In this document: positions 33,228 to 44,183 of the stretch, in pieces
Position numbering within the stretch: position 1 is the first letter of the stretch
How the letters are laid out: the number at the start of each line of letters is the position of its first letter
Source of the DNA: Mesostigma viride
Lineage: Eukaryota > Streptophyta > Mesostigmatophyceae > Mesostigmatales > Mesostigmataceae
Length of the DNA: 64,000 nucleotides
Direction: 5' to 3'
Assembly: GCA_009746045.1 (NCBI GenBank)
Contig: RPFO01000002.1
Span: 2,324,506-2,388,505, forward strand
Program-made: the position numbers and the translations under genes
The notes under the pieces: generated by a model
Told to the model about the DNA's origin: nothing
What the model saw: only the letters and a program-made list of their open reading frames with translations
Databases searched by the model: none

Positions 33228-33869
33228 CTGGTTGAGGCGACAAGTGCAGCGTGCGTCTCAGATGCCTGCGCCGCGGTGTGCAGCGCCGTGAACTGGGTTG
33301 GAGCTTGTGGACGACCTTGGGTTCCACATTGGAGACCCGGGCCTCCACCGTGTTGAGCGTGGTCCACGTTCAGCGAGGTCAGCTTCTCGGCCAACGGCCA
33401 GGTCACGTGCTCCTCCAGCACTGCTCCGGGATGTCATCCTTGCAGAGGGAGGGAGCCGATGTGGCTGTCGGCCGCGCAGGCTGGGCTGGGGTGCGGAGCT
33501 GAGCGATGATGGCGGCTTCAGTGAGCTGGAAGTGGCTGCACTGGATAGCGAGGCGGTGGTCTCCCCTGGCAAATGAACCTCTCCAGGTTCTCGTCGCGGA
33601 TGGGCTGGCTGTGGCCCCATGGAGATTGATCCTGTTTGCTGGGGCACGCTCTTATCTCTATGGGCTGTTCTTGCCTGCGCTCGCGTGCCCACCCCCCGGC
33701 TGATACTTGCTGTCATTCGCAAGCTGTATGAGGGCCGGGCTGAACACCTCGGTGCACCACGGCACCACCCTGCATGCGAGCTAGCCTGCAGGTAGAGGCT
33801 ATTGCCCCTGAGGATAGCCGCAATATTACCGCCTCGTCTGCCATAATTACAGTCAAGGACTGTCATGCA

Positions 33870-34570
33870 GCTCGGATGAGGAATATATCCCCATCTAGTA
33901 CTGTATCAAGGAGACATTGACCAGCGCAGGCCAGAAATCGGGAGAATCCGGACCAATGTGGTAGCTCGAGCCTGCCGTGATCTTTTCCGCGTTTTCGAGT
34001 CGTTCAGGATGATGAATATGAATGGAGATGGTGCCCAATGTGTAGCCTAATTGTTCATTGAAATTATGGCTGGCTTACGTGAAGAGCGACTGGATGACCT
34101 TGACGGCGGGGAAACAGCTAATTGCTTGATCAGGGCGTGTGTTTCGAGCCTAACTGGCCGGGAGTGTCTAGTGGTGAGCACCATCAAGCTGAGATCGCTC
34201 TCCCACCATTTACGAGGGAATACCCGCAAATGGAAAACCACTGAAAAGGTCTAGCTAGTCAGTCTGATTACGTTAGCCATGCCATGTTTCCAAACGTTCA
34301 AGAACTGCACACGGTGCAAAGGCAAAAATCCGGAGGACAGCACTTTCAAATGTGCAGCGTGAACCAAAACGTCCACGTATGCCAGAAAACATCATGTTAC
34401 TGTAGCGACGCAACGGTGTGGGCAATGAATCCAGTGCCAAGCTCGGAACGGCCGCAAAGGAGATCTGGCATCACAGGGTTCAGATGCTCGGAGAAACTAC
34501 GCGATCCAGCCAGTCCACTACCTGCTTGTAGAGCTTGTGCCAAGGCCCAAGGGGCAGCACCGAACAGATG
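33870..34570. other. No recognisable gene
   Basis: Only short frames without known domains. At 34568-34608 a ~13-bp unit GTGTGAGTACTAT is repeated about three times in tandem. Confidence 0.5.
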
Positions 34571-34618
34571 TGTGAGTACTATGTGTGAGTACTATGTGTG
34601 AGTACTATATAATGGTTG

Positions 34619-34846
34619 GGGCATGATGCAGACGGTAGTTGACTGTTTGTCTAACATTTGTGTAATTATTTTTCTAATGAGATTAGCATACTGTAGTGCT
34701 CTGTGACATGCCTATGCGAATGACACGCAAAGCAAGTAAGTAAGTATGTACTTGCGTGTCATACGCATGGGCATGCCACGAAGTACTATGCTAATATCAT
34801 TAGAAAAAATTACACGAAAGGTACAAATAATGTCTGCATCATGCCC
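34619..34846. mobile_element. Foldback/MITE-like palindromic element
   Basis: Near-complete inverted repeat of 228 bp. The left tip GGGCATGATGCAGAC (34619-34633) matches the reverse complement of the right tip (34832-34846). The arms continue through GTGTAATT, TTCTAATGA, ATTAGCATA, GGCATG and GACACGCAA to a centre near 34741. A left-arm insert around 34634-34656 is imperfect. No target-site duplication is obvious. Confidence 0.7.
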
Positions 34847-35149
34847 ACTCTCATATTGTCACTGCAGAGGGGGACATAATCCTTATCTGAGCTGTCCTCT
34901 ACTATATGTAATGGCAGACGAGGTGGTAACGTGTAGCGGCTATCCTCAGGAGCAATAACCTCCACCACCTGCGGACTTCTATCATGCATTCTAGCAATGG
35001 CGGCCGCGGGGCCCGTGGGGATAAAACAGGAGCATGCCCCTCAGGAAGGTGCTGATCGCAGACGGCAGCCCATTTCTCCTTGTCTATCATGACACGCAAG
35101 TACTTCTTGCCTACTTGCTTACTACCCCGCCAATGTTCATGATTGGCAG

Positions 35150-35480
35150 GCTGCCCACTGCTGACAGGCGTCTGGCAAGGTTGTGTCCTGTCATTGTACC
35201 TGTTAATCAGATATCGTGGTGGATTACCTTACTGTATTATGCGTCAGGCATAAGGTAGCATTGCTCACTGGGAACCTGGCCTGGTGATAATGAACGAGCT
35301 TTGCTGAAGGGGGTTGACCAATAAGCAGAAATTGCTATCGAGTGTCAGACCTCATCTGTGCCGATGACATCATGCTATCAATGTTGAGACGCCGGCGCCC
35401 ACCCTGGCAGCTCTGGCTGCATTGCATGGCGCTCGAGGCATGTACTGGCCGGCGCTGTCGGCTGGTAGTTAAGTTAGCCC
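35150..35480 (+). pseudogene. Reverse transcriptase fragment, plus strand
   Basis: Around 35163-35200 the plus strand encodes LTGVWQGCVLSLYLL, a decayed GVxQGCxLSP motif. At about 35338-35380 it encodes RVSDLICADDIML, a decayed (Y)ADD catalytic box. Stops and frame changes lie between. It is a relic of another LINE, in opposite orientation to the one at 30.7-33.9 kb. Confidence 0.6.
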
Positions 35481-35621
35481 CAAAATAAACATGCAGATGC
35501 CACGGCCGTTGGCTGGCGGGCTGGCCCCCCACTGAGCTCCGCCTCTTGGATGACACAAGCATGCAACCAATACTCCGGCCGCTTCAAACTGCTGTGTAGC
35601 TTGCTAGTCCCGACTGATTAA

Positions 35622-36907
35622 TTAACCCATAGTCCGCTGACCCATTTTTGGCACTTTTATACCCCTGAAAATGAAAAAAATCATAACTTACAGGCCACAA
35701 CTCCAAATACCCCCAACCAAGATGCTAGGAGTATCTACACTTCAAGGGCTTTCAGAATATGCAATAATACCTTGGCTTTATCAAAGCATTTGGATTATAG
35801 CTCCCGTCAAAGCTGGCCAAAAGACGATCTTTTTTCCCCAAGGAAAAGTCAACCCCCCCCTAACTTCCCAGGGAGGGCAGGGAATCTCAATACCAACATT
35901 GGACAACTTAGTTGGATAGTCCAATGGGGGTTTCCTTGGGTCAGACCACCCGGATAACCCATTACCCCTATATAACGTGCTCATACATGTGTGTGGGTTA
36001 CGCGCGTGAAAACAGCTATCTATGACATGCAGCACAATAATGCATTATAACAAGCTATCAAAGGCTGCCAAAAGTGCTGGAATACAAACACGTTGCCTAC
36101 CTGCACTGACGGAGTGGTACACTCCAAAGAAATGCCCAAAACTGGGCACTTTCAGGGCTAATACCACTCTTTACAACAGGCATGGAACTTGCTGAAATAT
36201 GCATGGATAAAATCGTCATTCATAATGCATGGGATACGTATTCCGCTGCAAACAACACGCAAATACGTTGTCGTACCTGGCTCGTTCATGCCCTACCCGG
36301 ATTCCGCTGGCCGGGACCCTCATATCTCACACATACTGATGCTCTACAGGCAAAGGCCGCCATAGCCGCATACTTCATGATCCACCATGGCTACCAGGTC
36401 GATGTTCCGTGCAAAGATGGCCACTAAACTAGTCCGCATTCTCAGCAAACGCTGCAGCTGACGTCCCTTACCCAAACTGGATGCCCGGGCTGGCGCAGAT
36501 TGCCCGGCCATAGGGAGAAAATCGACCTATGACAAGCTATGACTCATCTGGAACTGACGACCAGGAAAGTCATATTGTCATTCTGAGCAACATTCTGAAC
36601 CGTTTCAAGCCGTGAGACGCAAAAATTTAGTGACAGCGGCACGTTGTCAGCCATATCTCATTACGCGCGCGCGCGAGCGAAATTTTCCCGCCAAAGTCAC
36701 GTGATACATTCTCAATGCACGTTGTAATTACCAGGCTATGGCGAATATTACCCCCGAACCTATGCATCACCTTCGTCCATAAGTGTTCCCGGACCCACCG
36801 GACCACTGACATCCGTCACAGGTGGCGCGGCGCTCACGGCGCGGCGCGAAATTCGACCGTTAGTCAAACTACCCGACAGGTCGGGTAGTTTACGGACTAT
36901 GGGTTAA
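35622..36907. mobile_element. piggyBac-like non-autonomous element with TTAA target sites
   Basis: The left end reads TTAA then CCCATAGTCCG (35622-35636). The right end is its exact inverse, CGGACTATGGG then TTAA (36893-36907). TTAA duplications with CCC...GGG tips are the signature of the piggyBac superfamily. The 1278-bp body has a perfect 11-bp subterminal palindrome, AAACTACCCGA/TCGGGTAGTTT with a 4-nt loop, near the right end (36867-36892), and a CG-rich stretch near 36667. The only sizeable frame (36182-36427) is not a recognisable transposase, so any mobility would need enzyme from elsewhere. Confidence 0.75.
36182..36427 (+). CDS. Hypothetical 81-aa ORF inside the piggyBac-like element
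   Basis: ATG-started frame ending in TAA, with a fairly ordinary amino-acid composition (RTWLVHALPGFRWPGPS, ALQAKAAIAAYFM). No domain was recognised. It may be a leftover of a transposase or captured host sequence, or chance. It lacks the DDD catalytic core expected of a piggyBac transposase. Confidence 0.25.
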   Translation: MELAEICMDKIVIHNAWDTYSAANNTQIRCRTWLVHALPGFRWPGPSYLTHTDALQAKAAIAAYFMIHHGYQVDVPCKDGH

Positions 36908-37630
36908 CTCGACAGTGAAGACGACATGGAGACCCGGATCAGCCTGGCGTGGGGGCAACTCCACGAGCACACTCCGCCCTGCCCAGGATTGTCAAACATG
37001 ACCTGTTCAAGGTCGTCATTTTGACGGACGTTCTAAACGACCGGGCGGAGGCGTTGCATGGCGCTAACTGCAGGAGAAGTGGAGGCTCGGCTCAACGGAG
37101 CCGTCACCAAGACGTTACGCAGGGCCGGTCGGCTCAACGGAGATGTCGCCAAGATGTAACGCAGGGCCAGCGCTCAATATCCCATACGGTTTGCATACAT
37201 AATAATAAAATTAAGTGAGACAACTATGCCTGGACGCGTGGCGATCCAACGCCGTGCAGGTAGGACAAGGGTAGTTGTCTGAGAGGAAAGACGCAAAGGC
37301 GGCAGGAGCCGCGTGGCTATCTCTAGGTTCCAGACCTGCATGGAGGGAGACAGAGGGAAACAAGAAAGGTTTATAGGGAAAACAGCTCGTAGAGGACATC
37401 GGGGGCCTTATAGTAGGCCCTCTCCGTGATTTGGAAAAGATGATGGACAAGGCCAACTGCCAGGGCTCAGATCATAGAGGATAACAACCCCCCTGCAGTG
37501 GGAAAGCCGCGCGTTTGCGCACGTGGGAAGCATGCTAGACAAGACGGGCCAGGGTCGCTGGCACCATTACATATCGATATAGAGTAGGACTCTTTTTGTA
37601 GATAGCTTAGACCGGTAGGATCGCGTGTAC
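36908..37630. other. No recognisable gene
   Basis: Short frames only. A near-repeat GGCTCAACGGAG occurs twice at about 37087 and 37130. Confidence 0.5.
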
Positions 37631-37849
37631 CCATCCGTCCATCCATCCATTCATCCATCCATCCATCCATCCATCCATCCATCCATCCATCCATCCATCC
37701 ATCCATCCATCCATCCATCCATCCATCCATCCATCCCACCCACCCACCCACCCACCCACCCACCCACCCACCCACCCATCCATCCATCCATCCATCCATC
37801 CATCCATCCATCCATCCATCCATCCATCCATCCATCCATCCATCCATCC
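37631..37849. repeat. (CCAT)n microsatellite with central (CCCA)n
   Basis: Tetranucleotide array of CCAT units with an internal block of CCCA units at about 37736-37778. It directly abuts the first LTR of retrotransposon A1. Its frames (poly MDGW or HPSI) are artefacts. Confidence 0.97.
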
Positions 37850-38465
37850 AGTTAACGTAAAGGATTTACGTTAGATGGATAGAGATTGTTACGCTCTTTC
37901 CAACGGCACCTTGAACGCCTCATTTGGTTAAGGAACGTAAAAGTTATGACGTTTCCTAGGCTGTGCCGACAGTACCCGGCGCGCCACTGTGGGCGCGTAC
38001 GGACACAGGATGTACAAGTGTCACTTTGATAGTCCGCAGGACGTTGACAGGACTTGTACAGGACTTGATGGTCAATTGATAGGTAGGCGCGCTGTAGCGC
38101 GCCAGGACCTATGAGACAATTGATGCTGAGTAGTGTACGGATAGGTCCACAGGACTAGCCGTATGGACAATTGATAGATCTCCGCGCCAAAGGCGTGCCA
38201 GAGTCTGTGTAATCAATTGATTGACAGTTCAGCTGTGACAGTGCAGCTGAATACTTGGACGCGTCCCTAACAACCTATATGTGTGACTTGGTCGCACCGG
38301 GACGCTAGTTCTTGCGTGCACGTTCTCTTGGCACTGCGACCCTGTCGTCTGTGCTGCGTGCAGTCTTGGAAGTGACGTGACTTACGTCTGTGTTCCTGTT
38401 ATTAATAAAGGCAACTTCCTGCAAGAACCATGGCGGAATTCGTGGCATTCACTCTCATACAACTC
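37850..38465 (+). repeat. Family A LTR, 5' LTR of copy A1
   Basis: ~616 bp, repeated at 44184-44801 and, inverted, at 60082-60699 and ~61565-62181. It starts AGTTAACGTAAAGG (GAGTTAACG in the inverted copies) and ends near ACAACTC. It contains a GCGCGCTGTAGCGCGC palindrome (38088-38103) and an AATAAA at 38404. The terminal bases differ from the usual TG...CA. Exact ends are uncertain by a few bases. Confidence 0.88.
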
Positions 38466-38488
38466 GTATTACACGCCTCGTTCCAAAT

Positions 38489-39205
38489 ATGCCAAATTCT
38501 GAAGAATTCCGAATTCCCGGCGATGAGGAGATAGCCGCTCCGCCGGCTGATCCTTTACCAAGACCGGCTGCGCCGTCGTGGCAGCAATTGCTTGACGAGG
38601 TCACGATATCGCTGGACGAACTTCATCGTCGGCAGCGCGCAGCTCATCCATTGCTCGGGGATTTCCCCGAGGACCCCGATTTGCCGCAGTTGGTGCCGGC
38701 TATACGCACGCCATTGGACCAGATTCGCAACATTTTGTCGCAATTTACGGTCCAGGTGCGTGGAGGTTTGCGGTCGGTGACCGAAGTCACCACTGCCATC
38801 GAGGAGCTGGACAACGCCATCTCTTCACTCACCGGCTACCAAAGAAATTTACAAAACTGGGCATCACTACGCACGGGGGGTGCGCCGGTGGTGTCGACAA
38901 ACTTATTTCAAGACCTCGCGTTGCTGTCGCTGCTCACACGCGGCGTACGCAGTCGCGAACGCCAGGTTCTCATTAACCTGGTGGCTTTTCTCGCATCTTT
39001 GCGAGAGTGGATTCCCGCAGGTTGGGAATTGTTGTCGATTTTTACACATCCTCTGCGCCTCGTAGCGCGTCGGCGCATCGCAACTTTCGCGACGGGGAGC
39101 ACACCGGTTTTGATACATACCGGCGCAGGTCCGGCACACACGCCGGATATGGAGGATCGTGAGTTCGCATATGAGTACTGCGACTTCCGGGGCCTTGACT
39201 ACTAA
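38489..39205 (+). CDS. Retrotransposon A ORF0, unknown function (copy A1)
   Basis: 238 codons, starting at the ATG 24 bp after the LTR and ending DFRGLDY. It has an acidic N-terminus (NSEEFRIPGDEE), a leucine-rich helical middle (QQLLDEVTISLDEL, SLTGYQRNLQNW), then LLSLLTRGVRSRERQVLINLVAFL, which is hydrophobic and arginine-flanked. No CCHC knuckle, protease or polymerase motif is visible. A second copy of the same gene exists in A2, split by element B, so the frame is kept in both. Family B has an ORF at the same place with little sequence similarity. It may be a matrix- or envelope-like accessory protein, or an extra structural ORF; function unknown. Confidence 0.7.
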   Translation: MPNSEEFRIPGDEEIAAPPADPLPRPAAPSWQQLLDEVTISLDELHRRQRAAHPLLGDFPEDPDLPQLVPAIRTPLDQIRNILSQFTVQVRGGLRSVTEVTTAIEELDNAISSLTGYQRNLQNWASLRTGGAPVVSTNLFQDLALLSLLTRGVRSRERQVLINLVAFLASLREWIPAGWELLSIFTHPLRLVARRRIATFATGSTPVLIHTGAGPAHTPDMEDREFAYEYCDFRGLDY

Positions 39206-39231
39206 GTCGGCCAATTTTTTTTTTCTTCCAG
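39200..39231 (+). promoter_or_regulatory. 3' splice-site-like pyrimidine tract before gag (A1)
   Basis: A run of T with CTTCCAG ends at 39231, between the ORF0 stop and the gag start. The equivalent tract is kept in A2 (ends 53483), B1 (ends 46722) and B2 (ends 63564), although its sequence differs between families. This suggests gag-pol may be translated from a spliced RNA. The donor was not identified. Confidence 0.4.
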
Positions 39232-39375
39232 TACTCGTCGACATTTTGTCGATTTTTCAACGGCGATTCGCGGGGGCGGAGGCGACACCGGCGCAGGCGG
39301 CAGTTGCGACAATTCTTTGTACATACTTTATTCTGCTGCTTTGCTGAGGTGTTTTTGAATAGCTTGTAGTGCAGA

Positions 39376-40489
39376 ATGGCAGACGGGCGCCGTAGCAAAG
39401 GTGCCCCAGCCAGTGGGAATAATGGTGGTGCTGGTAGCGGGACAGCTCACGTAGATGACGTGGGTGTCACCGGGGAAATTACCAATGTTCATCACAACCC
39501 TAATAATACACAAGCTGTTCTTGGTTATGATCTCACTACCCAGGGTTTGCTTATTGTGAATCAACTGCAACCTGTCACGTCAGACACAAAGCCCAAGCAG
39601 GCTGAGGAGTTTGTGGAGGGGCTAGAGGGGTTTCCAAGTTTGTACGGTGGTACAAACTATTACCAGATCTGGATAGGTAGCCAGACTTTTGGCAAGTGTA
39701 CAGATCAGATAAAGGACCTCACTAGAGAGTGTAAGAAGGCCAACAAGGCCTGGTCCAGCTACGTGGCAGAGTTAAAGGAGCTGCTAGAGGATCAGAGGAA
39801 GAAAGTGGGGATCCATTGGCAGGATAAATACCAGGGGTGGGAGGTCAAGGGAGACCTGATCCAGAACTTCCTTAACTATTGTAAAATGGTTGAGGAGGGC
39901 AGGGCTCACGGCTTTAATGTTGCTGATAACATAGCCCTGACCAACTGGCTCAAGGTTTCTGGGCTGGATAAGGCGACACGTGGCTCCTTAAAGGTCATGT
40001 GTGCCCCACACTCAACCCTCAAGGCCTACAAGGTCATAATCAAACAAGCACTCGAGGCAGAGGAGCTGTTTGAGGGAGGAGTGCCAGCAGTGAAGGCTAC
40101 CCACGCAGGTGGGCGTGCCCAGGGGGCTCCAAGACGTCTGAGGCTGACAGAAGCCAGGGAGGACGAGGGGCAACCATAACAAGCGCAAGGGCAATCATTC
40201 ACCTGACCCTGACGGGAGGTCACACTCCAAGTCGGTGTTCAGGCGGGTGGGTGGTAAGCCCAAGCAGGGCAACGCGCCTGACAACGGGGGAGGAGGCCAG
40301 GGCAAGTCAAAGATACAATGCTACCTGTGCAAGGGGTGGGGGCACATCAAGAAGGAGTGTCCCAGCTTCAAGAAGTCCCAGGGCCAGGGCAGCAACAAGA
40401 ATAACAACAACAACAAGAAGAACAACAACAAGTCCCAGGCAGGCCAGCCTTCAAAGGGCAGTCAGCAAGAAGACAACAAGGAGCAGTGA
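39376..40489 (+). pseudogene. Retrotransposon A gag (copy A1), one frameshift
   Basis: Starts with ATG (MADGRRSKG). A helical capsid-like region follows (QAEEFVEGLEGF, IWIGSQTFGK, WSSYVAELKELLEDQRKK). The frame is lost near 40120, where copy A2 has one more G in AGGGGGG. It resumes at 40235 with the zinc knuckle CYLCKGWGHIKKEC (C-x2-C-x4-H-x4-C) and an asparagine/lysine-rich tail. It ends with TGA at 40487-40489. Confidence 0.85.
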
Positions 40490-40628
40490 CTGTCTGAGGC
40501 AACCCCTACACACCTTAATTCACCCAGGGGGAGGCCAGGTGCTCCAATGCAGATTTTATATCTGGGCAACAAGAGGGTGATCTCCAGGTTCAGGTGGCCC
40601 CAGGTCACCTGGAGAGGTACAGGTTCCT

Positions 40629-43600
40629 ATGAAGACGTCCTTGACAGCTGATGCAGCTGTAAGAATGTCTGACCCCATGCATCCTCGTGCTGGGCACGAG
40701 GGTGGACCTCTCATTTTGAGAGAAACCAATGTACAACCACAGAGGGGTGTGAAGGCCTCTGGTGGTATGCATGTGGTCCCTGCTGGCGGTCCAGGTGTTG
40801 GGCATGAGCAGGGTGACTCAGGCTCTGAGTCAGAACAGGATGGAAGTCAGCATGGTGATGCTGGACAACCTGACAGCACAGTCCTGACTGTGCCAGGGAC
40901 TGCTTCCTCTGTGTACCAGGAGTTGGGTGCCCGAATCCACAACATGTTTGGGCATGCCACTTCTCTGTCAAACAACTTTGCCTTCCGTATGGGCAGGGCA
41001 CCCCTTCTTAAGGCGTGTCAGCAAGCTGCCTCACGGTGTAAGTGCCAGTTGTCCTCCAACAAGCCCAGGAAATCACATGCCAAAGCTCTACCTCAGAGCA
41101 TTGGTGATCTGCAGTGTGATATCCAACACATCAGGGGCATGCAACTGTTGGTGTGCGTGGACAGGTACACGAAATACAAGGTGCTAGAGCATTTACCTTC
41201 TATGAAGAACAGGTACTTGCTGGCTGCCCTGCAGAATGTAAGAGCCAAGTTTCCTACCACAAGGATCCAGGTGGACATGCAGTTTCAGCATCTCAAGGGT
41301 GATCCTACCCTTCCTGAGTTGCTGGTTACACCTAGGGAGGCTCATGGGCAGCAGGGTGCTATCGAGAGGGCAATCCAGGAGGTCAAGAAATTGATCATCT
41401 CTGAAGACTGGGTACCCTTGTCTGCACCTGCACTTGTCAGGAGTGCATGGCTGAGGAACGTGGAGCAGCAGCTGAACAGCAGGGTTAACTTCTACTATGA
41501 TGGAGTTGCTGTCAGCCCAATGGGTCTATATCATGGCCTGTGCCCACCACATGTGCTGGAGGGCTGGAAACATGCTGCACATGTCACCTTTGCCAAGCTG
41601 AGGGAGAAGGACCGGGGTTGGAAGATGCTGGAGCCACAAGTGGGTCAGAAGGTCCTAGCTTGGAAGGAACCTAGCCTTTATGGCAAACGTGGTAGCTGGA
41701 GTCCTGGGGTGGTTACCCAGGTTGATGAAGCTAGCCACGCATGCTTGGTCAGCATGGAGGACGAACCAAAGCATGTGCACCGGCTGAGTTGGTCATATGT
41801 CAAGCCTAACCTGATGAATGAGGGCAGTCAGGCACAAGGCTCACAGGATCTGCAGGATTTTCAGGTCCCAAGTGACATCACTGACGCAACGACCACATCT
41901 GTTGCAGGGGAATCTGTCAGCCCTGGCCAGGTTGCAGAGGTACTTGTTGAACAGGCTGCAAGGTCAACAGCTGGGGAGTCAACTGTCAAGCCCAAGGCAC
42001 TAACCAAGCCCAGGGGGACAAGTTTGGCTGGATTGATTGGGGCTCTACAAAGAGCCAAGAAGCAGCCCAAGGTAGCCAAGCTCAGGTGGCATGGCAATCT
42101 GGGGCTGGACACTGCCTTAGAGGTAGACACTAATTCTCAGGTTTCCATCATTGGGACCAGGGCTGCAGCAGGGTACAGCATGACTGAACCCAGCTATCAG
42201 TTTGTGTCTGACTTCAGTGGCGGGGTACACGTGAAGGTACTGGGTGAGGTATTCATTCCTATCCTTGGACAGGACACTGCTTTTTGTGTCTTGGAGGGCT
42301 ATCAAGGACCTGCTCTTCTGGGGCAGAATTTCCTATGCCAGGATGGGGTAGTGATCACGTCCTCTCTCCTGACTAAGGAAGGGGCTGGTCAGGTCCCACT
42401 GATTAATTTCAGGACCACTCACCTATCACGTGCAGTAACCAGGACGGTTAAGCGTGTGCAAGTGTGCCAGGGGCAGGAGCCCTTGGTTGATGACCTCATA
42501 TTGCCAGCTGCTAGTCATCCAAGCAGTTTGGGCATTGGTCCTCACTCACTTGCTGGACACAGCCCTATCAACTACCAAGGCCTGGTGAAGCTCATGTCCT
42601 CTCCCATTATGTGTCCCCAGGTCACACTGGGTCTGATTAAATCTGGGGAGGACTGGATCTCCAAGAAATGCGTGGAACCTGTCAATGACCTGCCTCCTGC
42701 ACGACGTCTACTCAAGCTCAAGTTTGTCATCAAGATGAAGGAGGTGGACGGGGTCAAGGTACCACATGTCAGGCCAGTGCTGAATGAGTTCAAGGGTACT
42801 GGTGAGTGCACTGCTGAGGAGTTGTATACCCCTGGCATGTTGCATGACACTTGGAGGCTGCTGCTGTGTGTATTTCTAGGCCTTCTCAACAAGGGCTTGG
42901 ACTATGGCTCAGTGGTGGTAGACTTCAAGAGGGCATTTCTGGAGGGGGATGCAGATGTGGCACAGGAAAAGTGGGAGGGCAAGACGCCTTTCTATGTTAG
43001 GGTGCCTGCTGTATGGAAAAGGGACATCCACACGGAGTTCCTTAAAATCCTCAAGGGCCTGGAGGGCCTGAGGTCAAGTCCAATAATCTGGAGGGAGACT
43101 CTCAACCGTTTCCTGAAGGAGCATTGCAACTTGAAGGTCTCTCCTGTAGACCCCTGTCTGTTTCTGGGGCAATGGGAAGGCCTACCAGTGTATGCTTCGC
43201 TGCACGGGGATGACCTACATCTGATAGCTCCCACGTCGTGGCTTAAGGAGCTGATCTCCATCATTAAGTCCAAGTTTCCTCTGGGTAGGGAGCAATGGCA
43301 GGTGGAGAATGAGCCTCTGCTGTTTGTGGGCATGGAGGCCACACTGGTGAAGAAGGGGGGGAGTGGCGTATGCTGCTGGTGGGGGGCAATGATTATCAAG
43401 AGACCCTCATTAGCAAGCTTCCTCCAACCATCACACAGGCACTGTGTCCTATGGTGAGGGGCATGGTTGCTTGGGTGGCAGGCATTTCCAGGCCAGACCT
43501 TATGGTCATAGCCAGGTTGCCTGATGACATGCTGGTGGAGCTAGGGTCTGCCAAGGTGGCTGATCAGGTCAGGGCTTCATCTGGCATTCTGTTGTCTGCA

Positions 43601-44113
43601 GTGGATTTATCACAACCCATTTGCATGGAGCTGTATGTGGATAGCTCAATGGACAGCAGGCAGGTCTCCAAGGTCAGGGGCAGGGCTGCAGGGCTCTTTG
43701 TGCTCAGACAGGAAGGCCTGGGGAGTTTGGTGAGCTGGTTTAGTCGCCTGCACAAACGGGTGGCTGTCAGCAGTGATGTGGCAGAATGCAGGGCTATTTG
43801 TGAAGGCATTCACACAAGCCTTTATCTGAAGGAGTTGCTTCATCAGATGACTTCTAACACTCCTTGGCCACTTCAGGTTACCACTCTTCTAAAAACAGAC
43901 TCCATGGGGATGGTGCAGTTTGTGCACAGGCAGATGGCCAGAAGTAGGGACTTGGATTATCTCCTTCTTAAGGAGTTGTCCTCCTTGGCCAATATTGAGC
44001 ATATCCCTGGGGTTGACAATCCTGCTGATGCTTTGACCAAGCTAGTGCAGAAGGCAGCAGTGCAATACAAGGTTCTTCAATCTCTGATGGACCCATCTCA
44101 GCAAGCTGTCTAA
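40629..44113 (+). pseudogene. Retrotransposon A pol (copy A1), one frameshift
   Basis: Frames 40629-43457 and 43370-44113 together cover integrase, protease, reverse transcriptase and RNase H in that order. The break is one G missing from a G-run at about 43358 (copy A2 has eight). Integrase residues are in LQCDIQHI, IQVDMQF and GAIERAIQE. The protease-like motif is LEVDTNSQVSIIG with LLGQNFL. The reverse transcriptase has VVDFKRAFL and LHGDDLHL. RNase H has ELYVDSSMD, SSDVAECRA and LKTDSMGMVQF. All motifs are intact apart from the frameshift. Confidence 0.88.
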
Positions 44114-44183
44114 GCTGGTGCATGGTTATAGGGCATTGGAGAGCAGATTGTGTGGTAGTGTCAGCATTGTGACTGGCATAATA

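Larger units (their letters stand above)
30715..33866 (-). mobile_element. Degraded LINE, minus strand (ORF1 and ORF2 remnants)
   Basis: Reading right to left, 33866-32530 holds ORF1 pieces, 32100-31270 a reverse transcriptase core, and 31173-30829 the ORF2 C-terminus, ending in CTAAGCTA-type repeats (30715-30760). Frames are broken many times and no endonuclease was found. This is an old copy unrelated in sequence to the LINEs at 10-15 kb. Confidence 0.75.

Noticed and set aside
34047-34601. Possible genes in 34.0-34.6 kb
   Set aside because: Short frames without domains, conserved neighbours or splice evidence.
37467-37855. MDGW-repeat and HPSI-repeat ORFs
   Set aside because: Translations of the (CCAT)n/(CCCA)n microsatellite on either strand. 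The same applies to 59792-60155.
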